From Chloroflexota bacterium (GTDB lineage Bacteria > Chloroflexota > Dehalococcoidia > SZUA-161 > SpSt-899): a stretch of DNA of 51,553 bases. This document shows positions 24,518 to 33,619 of the stretch, in pieces. The stretch is taken from the NCBI GenBank assembly GCA_013203045.1, contig JABMQN010000261.1, positions 1-51,553 on the forward strand. The letters are read 5' to 3'. Numbering within the stretch: the stretch's first letter is position 1; each line of letters begins with the position of its first letter. The notes below the pieces were generated by a model. That model saw nothing but the letters and a program-made list of their open reading frames with translations. It was not told the origin of the DNA and ran no database searches. Both the position numbers and the translations under genes were made by a program.

Positions 24518-24694
24518 ATGTTTATTGACAAGATAACCACTGTAGAAAGACAGTTCTTATATTTGAAATCTGAAAAAACAACAAAGTTATATGAGTGGTT
24601 TTCAGAGGCATGGGAACCAATCGAGTCTACTGATGTAGACGCGATTGTAGTATCAGAACAAGCCCATGTTCATGGAATTCTGATTTCTGATTAA
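24518..24694 (+). CDS. Possible 58-aa protein upstream of the regulator
   Basis: The ATG-started frame encodes 58 residues: a basic/hydrophobic first half (TTVERQFLYLKSEKTTKLYE) and an acidic second half ending AHVHGILISD. The ribosome-binding site is poor. It lies 51 bases before the response-regulator-like gene on the same strand, so it could be a leader or a small partner of it. I recognise no family. Confidence 0.35.
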   Translation: MFIDKITTVERQFLYLKSEKTTKLYEWFSEAWEPIESTDVDAIVVSEQAHVHGILISD

Positions 24695-24745
24695 TTTACT
24701 CAAATTGTTTGACTTAGCCAGTGATCTTCTGACGGGAGGGATAGT

Positions 24746-25474
24746 ATGCCAGAAAACAGTAAGCCTGGATCTGAGACTAAGAAGATCAAACTATATATAG
24801 TTGAAGAACAGGAGCTCCTGAGGGATGCTTATAATGCGGTTCTGCCTTTGGAACCCACTATCGACGTGGTTGGAGTATCAGGTGACAGCAATACAGACAG
24901 TGTTATGAGTGTACTTACTGCTCTTCAGCCGGATGCAGTGCTTTTAGGGACCAAGATGCTCCAGTCAGGTACGATAACCCAACTGGAAACAATCCGAGAG
25001 CAGTTCCCCAATCTTGGGATAATTCTGCTTTCTACCTTATATGATATACAGGGAATCAAGCAGCTCAGAGGATTCACCAAGGGCAGTTCAAGGGGATGCG
25101 CTTTCCTCCTGAAACACTCCATCGACCGGGCAAGCCAAATAACACAGGTGGTTCACGCTGTAACCGAAGGCCAGGTAATTCTGGATTCAGTGGTAATGGA
25201 AGGCTTGATCTGTGCTGGTGAAAGCAAGACCACCTTCCTTAAAGAACTCACTCACAGAGAGCTGGAAGTCTTGAGCTGGATGGCAAAAGGTTATAGAAAT
25301 GCAACTATCGCTGAAGTTCTTTGCGTAGACCCCAAGACGATTGAACGCCACATTAATTCCATTTACAGTAAACTCAACATGGTAACTAACTCCAAACACC
25401 CTCGGGTTAGTTCCATTATGCTTTACCTCAAAGCAACAGGATTGCTACCCCAAGATGATTGCATAGACGTCTAG
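24746..25474 (+). CDS. NarL/LuxR-family regulator with a degenerate receiver domain
   Basis: The protein has 242 residues: an N-terminal receiver-like domain (about 14-140) and a C-terminal LuxR-type HTH (about 165-225, LTHRELEVLSWMAKGYRNAT and DPKTIERHINSIYSKLN). The receiver keeps the conserved Lys (FLLKHS, Lys123), but the phospho-acceptor position has Gly (PDAVLLGTKM, Gly68) and the acidic pair is Glu-Glu (20-21). Phosphorylation on Asp is therefore unlikely; it may respond to a ligand or partner, or be constitutive. GGGAGG precedes the ATG. It is divergent from the archaellum operon and the best local candidate for its regulator. Confidence 0.88.
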   Translation: MPENSKPGSETKKIKLYIVEEQELLRDAYNAVLPLEPTIDVVGVSGDSNTDSVMSVLTALQPDAVLLGTKMLQSGTITQLETIREQFPNLGIILLSTLYDIQGIKQLRGFTKGSSRGCAFLLKHSIDRASQITQVVHAVTEGQVILDSVVMEGLICAGESKTTFLKELTHRELEVLSWMAKGYRNATIAEVLCVDPKTIERHINSIYSKLNMVTNSKHPRVSSIMLYLKATGLLPQDDCIDV

Positions 25475-25491
25475 CCCATTTGACTAGACGT
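25467..25491. terminator. Hairpin between convergent genes
   Basis: ACGTCTAG and CTAGACGT form an 8-bp stem overlapping the stop codon of the regulator gene. It lacks a T-tract, so it is at best a weak terminator. Confidence 0.35.
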
Positions 25492-25553
25492 ACCGGGCAC
25501 TAAAGCGGGTACTCCCCCTACCTGCAGCCCAAGAAACCACAGACACAATAAAC

Positions 25554-28331
25554 CTACAAACCGTCTACTTCTGCCCGCTTTTCCTGCACCCTTTCCAGAC
25601 CATTCTTTGCCTCTTGGAATTCCGGGTTAATTCCAAGAGCAGTTTTGTATTCCTCTTCCGCTTTATCCAATTCACCAAGGCCTTCATAGGCAGCCCCAAG
25701 GTAATAATGAACCGCGTCATCATCCGGTCTAGCCTCAGCTATCTCTTTAAGAATTGCGATCGCCTCTTTGTACTCGCTATGTGCTTCTTCCAGTTCACCA
25801 CTCTCTTCGTACGCACGTCCTAAGAAAAACCTGGCACCAGGATCATTTGGATCCATTCCAATAACTTGCTCCAGGGAACTGACCGCATTTTCAAATTGTT
25901 CCTGGGCCCCATCAAAATCTCCGTCTGCCTCATATTGTAAGCCAAGTGCCATTTGGTTTCTCCCAAACCTGACTAACGCTTCCGTATAATTGGAAACACT
26001 AGTTTGCATCTTCCCCCCCAAATATTTGGGGACGATCTCAAATGCAGCTTCATCGAAAAGAACCGCATTCCCCAAATCACCAGCCTCAGTAAAGAGTTCA
26101 GCTGCAAACCAATATCCCAGATAGCCATTGGGATACAATTCAATCGTCGTCAATACATCTTGAAGTACAGTTCCCCGATCGTATCCGCAACCGTTCATCA
26201 TTTGGGCCCGGTTGAAATACACCATGGCACTATCCGGTTCATTATTCACAGCATCAGTCATAACATCGAGGACTTCCGCACAATTCTGTTCAACAACATC
26301 ATCATCTCCCGATACCGATCCGCTGACCGCCTGCTTCAGAAGTGCGTAGGCATAGTCAAGGTTATAATGCAATTCATACCCATTCCACTCATGTGCCTTC
26401 TTGTACCATTTCACTTCGCTGGCAATATCACCACAATTCCCTGCCCGCAATCCTTCCTGATAATAGTGGTCAGCGATTACTGGCCGGGCTGCCAGATACC
26501 CTCCATAAACACTAACTGCCAGAAACACACCAACCAGACAGTACGAAAACACCTTCGATATGTTAAGGTCAATGGTCCGTGCCGGCGGATTATCAACAAC
26601 AGTCAAACCTACCCCGATAGCAGCCACAATCCAGAAAAACGTATATGGGACTACAGTATGGAAAATGGATAGACTCTGTAGAATGTAGAGTAATACCGCC
26701 GCCAATATCATGCCAACATAAATGAATCTGCGTTTGCCTCTATTGCGAAGCAGCCACAACGCAAAGTAAATCGCCAGGGAAACCAGCATGACAGCGTACG
26801 TACCTATCCCCAATATCCCAGTAGTAGCAAAAGACTCTACAAAGGAATTATGCACTTTGTCCTCACGGCGATCAGGCTTTTCCTGGGAATACTCCAAGGT
26901 CACATGTTGTGTAAAGGTATCTCTAAAAGTATTAGGGCCAGACCCTATGATCCAGTTTTGAGGGGAATCCAGTGTCCTCCCGGCTATGCCCCTGAGGTAT
27001 GTGCGGTCATCGTCTTCACCGAGCCCAATGTGATTTTCAGCAAAATCCACACTTTTATCCCGAACATCAAACATATTGAATGATAGTATGCAAACCGCTG
27101 CAATGAACACAATTAAAAGGAAGTAATGAGGCGCATATTTATGAACAATTCTAATAAACATAGCTACAATGGGAATCAAAAGAATACCCGCGCCCACAAG
27201 AAACAGCACCCAGTATTCCCCAAACTCCTGGTAAGGCAAACTCATGCAGAGACATAAACCAAAGAGCAGCAATGGAACTGCATAGCCCCATAGCCTCCTG
27301 AGAACAAATGCATATGCTATAGGAATTATCAATAACAAAAAAGGAATGAGGAAGTCTGGATTTCCAAAGGTCGAACTGGTTCTGTGTGCCATCATGGGAG
27401 CCATTTGATGGATCCCGTCCAGCCGAGCCACATCCCCACTTTTAGGGTCATCCGGATCACATTTTTCCCAAACGAAATCATAGTTGGTATAGACACCTGT
27501 AGGCTCACCGTCTTTGTAGGTCTGAGCATAAAGAATACTCTGGTCATCCGACGGCTTAAAAGCATTAGTATCTTTGGATAAATCAAACGCCAAGCTGAAT
27601 ACTATTGCCAACGCAACTGCAAAAACTACTGCGCACCACACACGTTTCTCTGCTCCCGCTCTGGTATGGAAAACCGCCAAATAGAAAAATGCTATAGCAA
27701 CACAAACGGCCATACCAAGTACGATCTTTAAATGGCTTTCTTTTATACCGAGTCCAAGCCCCTCAGGATCGAGATGTCCATAAAACTGGTAAAAACCAAG
27801 AAGGACTATCGCCGAAGCTGACGCTACAAACAATGTCAGACAACGCATTAATCGCTTGCGATCAGTCATCACGTTTATCACAAGGAAATATAATATGATC
27901 ATATTCACTAGCGAAATCAGGCCAAAGTTGCGGCCTTCACCACTATAGAGGCTCAAGTTGGGTGAAATGGAGAATATAGTGGAAATCGCATAAATGGCAA
28001 CATATGCAAGTATGGGCCACAACACTAAACGAGGGGGAAGTACTATTCGCCATTCCCTGGCAATCGCAAGCCTGCATAAATACGCAGCCAATACGAGGAG
28101 AGTCAGCATCCTCAATATGCCAGCACGCGTAAGATCAAACAGCCAGTGAGTATCCGGTAAGAACGCCAGCGGCACAAATAGTATGATGGCGTATATCCCT
28201 TTTTCAGTTATGTGATCAAGTATCCGTAGCCAGGCCGATCTTGTATCCCGAATAACCTGGATATCAGCCTCTTCTATTTGTAAGCTCTCTGCCAGTTTGG
28301 CCCTTCTTTCTATCTTGGCTTTCTTCGCCAT
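25554..28331 (-). CDS. O-antigen ligase-like (Wzy_C) membrane protein with C-terminal TPR repeats
   Basis: The protein has 925 residues. After a basic cytoplasmic start come about 12 membrane helices (roughly 40-600) with a large loop holding the Wzy_C-type pattern REDKVHNSFVESFATTGILG. The C-terminal third has about six TPR repeats (e.g. AVHYYLGAAYEGLGELDKAE, ARFFLGRAYEESGELEEAHS). Proteins of this shape are O-antigen ligases, polysaccharide polymerases or O-linked oligosaccharyltransferases. A site AGGAG precedes the ATG. It lies next to the archaellum cluster, so a role in glycosylating archaellins is possible, but a cell-surface polymer role is equally likely. Confidence 0.85.
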   Translation of the reverse strand: MAKKAKIERRAKLAESLQIEEADIQVIRDTRSAWLRILDHITEKGIYAIILFVPLAFLPDTHWLFDLTRAGILRMLTLLVLAAYLCRLAIAREWRIVLPPRLVLWPILAYVAIYAISTIFSISPNLSLYSGEGRNFGLISLVNMIILYFLVINVMTDRKRLMRCLTLFVASASAIVLLGFYQFYGHLDPEGLGLGIKESHLKIVLGMAVCVAIAFFYLAVFHTRAGAEKRVWCAVVFAVALAIVFSLAFDLSKDTNAFKPSDDQSILYAQTYKDGEPTGVYTNYDFVWEKCDPDDPKSGDVARLDGIHQMAPMMAHRTSSTFGNPDFLIPFLLLIIPIAYAFVLRRLWGYAVPLLLFGLCLCMSLPYQEFGEYWVLFLVGAGILLIPIVAMFIRIVHKYAPHYFLLIVFIAAVCILSFNMFDVRDKSVDFAENHIGLGEDDDRTYLRGIAGRTLDSPQNWIIGSGPNTFRDTFTQHVTLEYSQEKPDRREDKVHNSFVESFATTGILGIGTYAVMLVSLAIYFALWLLRNRGKRRFIYVGMILAAVLLYILQSLSIFHTVVPYTFFWIVAAIGVGLTVVDNPPARTIDLNISKVFSYCLVGVFLAVSVYGGYLAARPVIADHYYQEGLRAGNCGDIASEVKWYKKAHEWNGYELHYNLDYAYALLKQAVSGSVSGDDDVVEQNCAEVLDVMTDAVNNEPDSAMVYFNRAQMMNGCGYDRGTVLQDVLTTIELYPNGYLGYWFAAELFTEAGDLGNAVLFDEAAFEIVPKYLGGKMQTSVSNYTEALVRFGRNQMALGLQYEADGDFDGAQEQFENAVSSLEQVIGMDPNDPGARFFLGRAYEESGELEEAHSEYKEAIAILKEIAEARPDDDAVHYYLGAAYEGLGELDKAEEEYKTALGINPEFQEAKNGLERVQEKRAEVDGL

Positions 28332-28478
28332 GTAGAAGCTCCTTCTGCCGAAACGCTTGATTCGAAGTTAACAACATAGCTATGCACAGTATTGCTGCAA
28401 TGTAAGTTCATGTAAATCTGTTAGCCGATTATACCTAATCGTAACCACCATAACAAGCAGTATCAAATATGAGTGTGA

Positions 28479-28484
28479 TATAAT
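28479..28484 (+). promoter_or_regulatory. Extended -10 promoter of miaB
   Basis: TGATATAAT gives a perfect TATAAT with the TGn extension. No good -35 is present 16-18 bases upstream, as is usual for extended -10 promoters. Transcription would start about ten bases before the miaB ATG, leaving only a short leader with AGGTG. Confidence 0.6.
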
Positions 28485-28500
28485 CGGCGCAGGTGACTAT

Positions 28501-29790
28501 ATGAATCGGTTTTATATCTGGACAATCGGATGTCAGATGAACAAGGCCGACTCGGAACGCCTTGCCTCAAACCTGGAAAATATTGGGTACCGGCAAGTTG
28601 AAAGAGCTGAGGAAGCGGATACTATTGTTCTGAACAGTTGCTCCGTACGTCAAAGTGCTGAGGACAAAGTAATTAACAAGTTATCCAATTTAAAAGCACT
28701 CAAAAGGAAACGTCCCGATGTTACCTTGGCATTAACTGGTTGTATGGTAAATTCCAATCTCGAAGGATTGAAAGAGAGATATCCTCACGTCGATTTCTTT
28801 CTCAAGCCACAGAAATTAGATGATCTTCTTGCCTACGCGGAGGAACAGACTTCACAGGATGAACCTGAAGATACTCCCGTTCAAGTTCAATCGCCGACCG
28901 CCTATGTCCCCATCATTCACGGGTGCAATAACTTCTGTTCGTTCTGCATCGTCCCTTACCGAAGAGGACGAGAAAAGAGTCGGCCCATGACTGAGATCAT
29001 TGCTGAAATTGAGAGTCTTTCTGATAGAGGCGTAAAAGAGGTCACCCTGTTGGGACAGAATGTAGATTCATATGGCAATGACCTCTCAGACAGACCTGAC
29101 CTTTCCGATCTGCTGCAAGAGCTCAATCAGATTGACGGTTTGGCACGCATCCGATTCCTCACTTCTCATCCTAAAGATATGAGTCAAAAACTCATCGATA
29201 CCATCGCTTCCCTGGATAAGGTCTGTGAACATATCAGTCTTCCGGCACAATCGGGCGATAACGAAATCCTGAAGGCAATGCGGCGGGGTTATACGATCGA
29301 GCAATACTGCGAGTTAATCAGTCGCATCCGTTACGCGATCCCGGATGTCGCTCTGAGCAATGATATAATCGTCGGATTTCCCAATGAAAGCTCAGATCAA
29401 TTCCAACGGACATTCGACTTTCTTGAAGAGTACAAATTTGATACGGTCCACGTTGCCGTTTACTCACCGAGGCCCGGCACAATTGCTTCACGTAAGATGG
29501 AAGATAATATCCCATCTACGGAAAAGCAGGATCGATTGCGAAAGATCGAAGAACTTCAAGAACGTATTTCAATCGATAAAACCTCCCGGCTGGTGGGGCA
29601 GACTGTTGAAGTACTGGTCGAGGGTCGTAAAGGCAATAAGTGGCAAAGCCGCACCAGAAGTGATAAACTAGTGTTCTTCAGCCATGACGAAAGTTGTCTA
29701 GGGAAACTGCTTCAAGTCAAAATCGATCACGCGGGACCGTGGTCGTTGCAGGGAACACCAGTTACCTCGGATAACCTCTGCACAAAATAA
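28501..29790 (+). CDS. miaB: tRNA-2-methylthio-N6-dimethylallyladenosine synthase MiaB
   Basis: MiaB is a radical-SAM methylthiotransferase acting on i6A37 of tRNAs that read UNN codons. The 429 residues show the N-terminal UPF0004 domain with its three cluster Cys (IGCQMN, LNSCSVR, LTGCMVN), the radical-SAM motif CNNFCSFC around 140-147 with IVPYRRGREKSR, and a C-terminal TRAM domain (about 362-425). The GREKSR pattern favours MiaB over MtaB or RimO. A neighbouring extended -10 promoter gives a nearly leaderless transcript. nadB begins two bases after its stop codon, so the two are co-transcribed. Confidence 0.95.
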   Translation: MNRFYIWTIGCQMNKADSERLASNLENIGYRQVERAEEADTIVLNSCSVRQSAEDKVINKLSNLKALKRKRPDVTLALTGCMVNSNLEGLKERYPHVDFFLKPQKLDDLLAYAEEQTSQDEPEDTPVQVQSPTAYVPIIHGCNNFCSFCIVPYRRGREKSRPMTEIIAEIESLSDRGVKEVTLLGQNVDSYGNDLSDRPDLSDLLQELNQIDGLARIRFLTSHPKDMSQKLIDTIASLDKVCEHISLPAQSGDNEILKAMRRGYTIEQYCELISRIRYAIPDVALSNDIIVGFPNESSDQFQRTFDFLEEYKFDTVHVAVYSPRPGTIASRKMEDNIPSTEKQDRLRKIEELQERISIDKTSRLVGQTVEVLVEGRKGNKWQSRTRSDKLVFFSHDESCLGKLLQVKIDHAGPWSLQGTPVTSDNLCTK

Positions 29791-29792
29791 TA

Positions 29793-31343
29793 ATGGCAAA
29801 CAGGAAATTCGACTTCATCATAATAGGTAGTGGCATCGCCGGGCTGTATACGGCTCTCCTGGCCAAAGAAGCGGGGAGCGTTCTCATCGTTACTAAAGGT
29901 AGCCTGGACGAATGCAACACCAAATACGCCCAGGGAGGAATCGCAGCTCCAATCGGGCACGGTGATTCCGCCGAACTTCACTATCAAGACACCATGGCTG
30001 CGGGAGCCGGCCTGTGTGATCCGGAAGCAGTACGGATATTGACCGAAGAGGCTGGTGATCGTATCGCCGACTTGATAGACCTCGGAGTACCATTCGATAC
30101 ACAATTTGGGACTGTAGCCCTCACCAGAGAGGCGGCTCATACTGTTCCACGCATATTGCATGCGGGCGGCGATGCTACCGGTGAACGCATCGAAGTTACC
30201 CTGAGCCGAGCAGTACATGAATCACGCAACATCACTATCATGGAGCACTGCCTTGCCACAGAGATCATGGTTCAAGACAATGTGGCAAAAGGAATAGTAG
30301 CTTTCGATTCGCAGACGGGTTCGCTTATTGAATTTATATCTCCAAGCATCATCCTGGCCACTGGCGGAGCAGGCCGACTTTTCAAACTGACCACTAACCC
30401 TGAGATCGCCACCGGTGACGGCATCGCACTGGCATACAAGGCAGGCGCTGAAATCGTCGACATGGAATTCATTCAGTTTCACCCTACTGCCGTCCGTTTC
30501 CCAGGCATCCCCCCATTCCTCATCAGTGAAGCGGTCAGAGGAGAGGGAGGACTCCTTCGCGACGTGGAAGGGCATCGATTCATGCCTGATTACACTCCCG
30601 ATGCAGAATTGGCCCCACGTGATATTGTGGCTCGTGGGACCGTTGCCCAGATGAAAAAGACCGGAAGCGATCGGGTATTTATAGATGTAACACACCTGGT
30701 ACGAAAAACCATCACTACACGGTTTCCTACCATCTACAGATTTTGCCAAGACCATGGACTTGATATCACCAAAGGACTCATTCCGGTTGCGCCTGCGGCA
30801 CATTATACGATGGGTGGTGTTCGGACAAATGCCTATGGAGAAACAAACATTGCCGGCCTCTTTGCTTGTGGTGAAGTTGCTTGTACCGGTGTACATGGTG
30901 CCAATCGATTGGCTTCAAATTCCTTGATGGAAGTCTTGGTTTTCAGCAAGAGGATCATAGAAAGAAGCAAAGGAAACATGAAATCTCCAGGCAGTACTCC
31001 AAAGGATGACATCTACTCTAAACTTAAAAAGCACAATACTACGGGAATCGACATCCCCCTCAGGCTATCCAGACTCCAATCACTCCTGTGGGATGACGCC
31101 GGGGTAGTCCGCAGCAAAGAAAAGCTTGACGAAGCATCTCTCACCCTTGCATCATGGTATGAAACATTAGGAACACCAACGGACCGTCCCTATTATGAAC
31201 TATGCAACATGGTTCTGGTGGGACGTCTCCTTATCGAAGCCGCTTTAATCCGGGAGGAAAGTCGTGGTGCCCACTTCCGCACCGACTTCCCGGAACCATC
31301 GCATGAATGGGAAAAACACATCGTATTCCGCAATAAAGATTGA
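29793..31343 (+). CDS. nadB: L-aspartate oxidase NadB
   Basis: NadB is the FAD-dependent enzyme that oxidises L-aspartate to iminoaspartate, the first step of de novo NAD synthesis. The 516 residues have the N-terminal FAD site IIIGSGIAGLYTALLA, the loop TKYAQGGIAA, the fumarate-reductase-type pattern EFIQFHPTAVRFPG, then SEAVRGEGGLLRD and the C-terminal HYTMGGVRTNAYGETNIAGL with GANRLASNSLMEVLV. These together separate it from succinate dehydrogenase subunits. nadA and nadC are not adjacent. It is coupled to miaB, both needing iron-sulfur or redox metabolism; the pairing may be only an operon convenience. Confidence 0.95.
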   Translation: MANRKFDFIIIGSGIAGLYTALLAKEAGSVLIVTKGSLDECNTKYAQGGIAAPIGHGDSAELHYQDTMAAGAGLCDPEAVRILTEEAGDRIADLIDLGVPFDTQFGTVALTREAAHTVPRILHAGGDATGERIEVTLSRAVHESRNITIMEHCLATEIMVQDNVAKGIVAFDSQTGSLIEFISPSIILATGGAGRLFKLTTNPEIATGDGIALAYKAGAEIVDMEFIQFHPTAVRFPGIPPFLISEAVRGEGGLLRDVEGHRFMPDYTPDAELAPRDIVARGTVAQMKKTGSDRVFIDVTHLVRKTITTRFPTIYRFCQDHGLDITKGLIPVAPAAHYTMGGVRTNAYGETNIAGLFACGEVACTGVHGANRLASNSLMEVLVFSKRIIERSKGNMKSPGSTPKDDIYSKLKKHNTTGIDIPLRLSRLQSLLWDDAGVVRSKEKLDEASLTLASWYETLGTPTDRPYYELCNMVLVGRLLIEAALIREESRGAHFRTDFPEPSHEWEKHIVFRNKD

Positions 31344-31367
31344 CTGCAATTCCGAAGGAGGACACAA

Positions 31368-32153
31368 ATGGATTGGGGAATGGAGAACCGACTTTCGCAA
31401 CTTATTCAAGAAGACGGGCACTGCATGTTTTTGCCCATCGATCATGGTTACTTCCAGGGACCTACCCGAAAGTTGGAGCAACCCGGAAAGACCATCGAAC
31501 CGCTACTACCTTACGCTGATGCCCTTTTCGTTACCAGGGGAGTCTTACGTTCTTGCGTCGATCCGCAGAACACCAAACCGATCATCCTTCGAGTATCCGG
31601 AGGTACCAGCGTTGTCGGGCATGATTTGGCAGACGAAGGTGTCACCACTTCAATGGAAGAAGCTATCCGACTAAATGTTTCTGCCGTCGGCATTTCCGTT
31701 TTTATCGGCACTGAGTATGAAAAACAGTCTCTTCTGAACCTCGCGAAACTGGTGGACGAAGGTGAAAAATATGGTATTCCAGTGATGGCAGTCACCGCTG
31801 TGGGGAAAGAACTGGAGAAACGAGATGCTCGTTATCTGGCCCTTTGCTGCCGGATTGCGGCCGAGCTTGGTGCACGAGTGGTAAAAACCTACTGGTGTGA
31901 GAACTTTGAAAAGGTGGTCAATGGGTGTCCCGTTCCTGTAGTGATGGCGGGCGGCCCCAAAGTGGATACCGAACGCGAGGCTTTCGGGTTTATTTATGAT
32001 GGTATACAGAAGGGCGCAATAGGCCAGAACCTGGGACGAAACATATGGCAGCATCAATATCCGGTGGCCATGATCAAAGCTTTGCGTGCCATTATTCACG
32101 AAAGCGCCGACGTCGACCAGGCAGAAGCTGTTTACAACGAGAACGCGAAATAG
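31368..32153 (+). CDS. LsrF-like class I aldolase / thiolase (DhnA family)
   Basis: The protein has 261 residues, a TIM-barrel of the DeoC/FbaB-DhnA group. The N-terminal FLPIDHGYFQGPTRKLEQPG and the middle YADALFVTRGVLRSCVDP closely follow LsrF, the thiolase that transfers an acetyl group from 3-hydroxy-5-phosphonooxypentane-2,4-dione in autoinducer-2 breakdown. The Schiff-base Lys is in VVKTYWCENF. Other lsr genes are absent, so the true substrate may differ; the related archaeal ADTH synthase of aromatic biosynthesis is an alternative. GGAGG precedes the ATG. It heads a run with an MmcQ protein and a zinc dehydrogenase. Confidence 0.85.
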   Translation: MDWGMENRLSQLIQEDGHCMFLPIDHGYFQGPTRKLEQPGKTIEPLLPYADALFVTRGVLRSCVDPQNTKPIILRVSGGTSVVGHDLADEGVTTSMEEAIRLNVSAVGISVFIGTEYEKQSLLNLAKLVDEGEKYGIPVMAVTAVGKELEKRDARYLALCCRIAAELGARVVKTYWCENFEKVVNGCPVPVVMAGGPKVDTEREAFGFIYDGIQKGAIGQNLGRNIWQHQYPVAMIKALRAIIHESADVDQAEAVYNENAK

Positions 32154-32171
32154 AGTTCGCTTCAATTAAGC

Positions 32172-32528
32172 ATGGATGCTGAATCGCTACGCTATTACTG
32201 CTTGCACAAGAAAGGAGCAACGGAAGATCTGCCTTTCGGCGATGATGCACTGGTCCTCAAAGTAGCCGGCAAGATGTTCGCTCTTATCAAGATAGGCGCT
32301 GAAGCTCCTTGGATTAACCTCAAATGTGATCCTGCACTTGCGCTTGAACTTCGAAGGAAACACCCCACGGTCACACCGGGATATCATATGAACAAAATAC
32401 ACTGGAACACCGTCGAACTGGATGGAAGCCTCCCGGATGATAAGATTCTCGAAATGGTAGACTATTCCTACGATCTCGTGGTCAAAGGGTTGAAGAAATC
32501 AGACCAGGAATGGGTAAAAAGCCTATGA
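32172..32528 (+). CDS. MmcQ/YjbR family protein
   Basis: The protein has 118 residues with the family pattern YYCLHKKGATEDLPFGDDAL, VLKVAGKMFALIKI, WINLKCDPALALELRRKHP and GYHMNKIHWNTVELDG. This is a small double-wing fold sometimes called DNA-binding; its cellular role is not known. It lies 18 bases after the LsrF-like gene, and its stop codon overlaps the ATG of the next gene (ATGA), indicating translational coupling in one operon. Confidence 0.9.
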   Translation: MDAESLRYYCLHKKGATEDLPFGDDALVLKVAGKMFALIKIGAEAPWINLKCDPALALELRRKHPTVTPGYHMNKIHWNTVELDGSLPDDKILEMVDYSYDLVVKGLKKSDQEWVKSL

Positions 32529-33559
32529 ATACCATGCGAGTAGCTGTTTATTACAACAATCGAGATGTTCGTCTTGAACAGATGCCTATCCCAAACATTG
32601 GTCCCGGGGAATTGCTGGTAAAAGTCATAGCCAGCGGTATTTGCGGTAGCGATGTTATGGAATGGTATCGCATCAAGAAAGCTCCACTAGTACTGGGACA
32701 CGAGATTGCCGGTGAAGTGGTGGAGGTCGGCGAAGGTGTCCAGAGTTTCGAATGCGGCGATCGTGTTTTCGTTTCTCACCACGTTCCCTGCAATACCTGT
32801 CGCTACTGTCAGACCGGAAGGCACACCGTTTGTGAAACGTTACGCGGTACCAACTTCGATCCCGGTGGATTCGCCGAGTACATTCGTATCCCTCAGATCA
32901 ATGTCGAGACCGGAACTTTCAAACTACCCGACGAATTGTCCTTCGAAGAGGGATCTTTCATCGAACCAGTCGCCTGCGTGGTTCGCGGGCAGCATAAAGC
33001 CGGATTCAAATCGGGGCAAAACGTGCTGGTAATCGGTAGCGGCGTTTCAGGGATTCTTCATATCCAATTGGCCATCGCCAACGGAGCTAAACGAGTGATC
33101 GCGACGGACATCAGTGATTATCGACTCGAAATGGCTAAACGTTTCGGCGCTGATTCTGTTCTTAACGCAAAAGAGGATATTCCCACCCGACTTCGGGAGA
33201 TCAACGATGGCTGCCTGGCTGATCTAGTTATCATATGCGCCGGAGCACCGCAGGCGATAACCCAGGCATTGGAATGCGTCGATTGCGGTGGTACCATCCT
33301 GTTCTTTGCTCCGCTAACGCCCGAGGAAACCTATCCCCTTCCTGTTTACGATCTATGGAAAGACAATATTACACTCACCAACAGTTATGCCGGGAGTCCC
33401 GCCGATATTTCCCAAGCTATTGAGCTTCTTTGTAAACGTCAGATTAATGCGACCGATATGATCACTCATCGCCTCGGATTAGCTGAAACGGGATTGGGAT
33501 TTGAGTATGTTACTGGAGCACAGGATTCACTCAAGGTCATTATCGAACCCCATCGATAA
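32525..33559 (+). CDS. Zinc-dependent alcohol/polyol dehydrogenase (MDR family)
   Basis: The start is set at 32525 because ATGA overlaps the previous stop; the first residues are then MNTMRVAVYYNN. The protein (344 residues) is a medium-chain dehydrogenase with the catalytic-zinc pattern GICGSDVMEW and GHEIAGEVVEVGEGV, the structural-zinc loop CNTCRYCQTGRHTVC and the Rossmann motif VIGSGVSGILHIQLA. It resembles the threonine/sorbitol dehydrogenase group. With the LsrF-like enzyme it may form a short sugar or polyol breakdown route; the substrate cannot be read from the sequence. Confidence 0.88.
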   Translation: MNTMRVAVYYNNRDVRLEQMPIPNIGPGELLVKVIASGICGSDVMEWYRIKKAPLVLGHEIAGEVVEVGEGVQSFECGDRVFVSHHVPCNTCRYCQTGRHTVCETLRGTNFDPGGFAEYIRIPQINVETGTFKLPDELSFEEGSFIEPVACVVRGQHKAGFKSGQNVLVIGSGVSGILHIQLAIANGAKRVIATDISDYRLEMAKRFGADSVLNAKEDIPTRLREINDGCLADLVIICAGAPQAITQALECVDCGGTILFFAPLTPEETYPLPVYDLWKDNITLTNSYAGSPADISQAIELLCKRQINATDMITHRLGLAETGLGFEYVTGAQDSLKVIIEPHR

Positions 33560-33619
33560 TTTTTTACTGATTTTGCAGCAAACACACTCAAGACAGGGCA
33601 CGGTACCGGAGGTTTTGCT

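Noticed and set aside
30222..30896. 224-codon open frame on the minus strand opposite nadB
   Set aside because: nadB is conserved over its full length; the opposite frame has no family motif or start signal.
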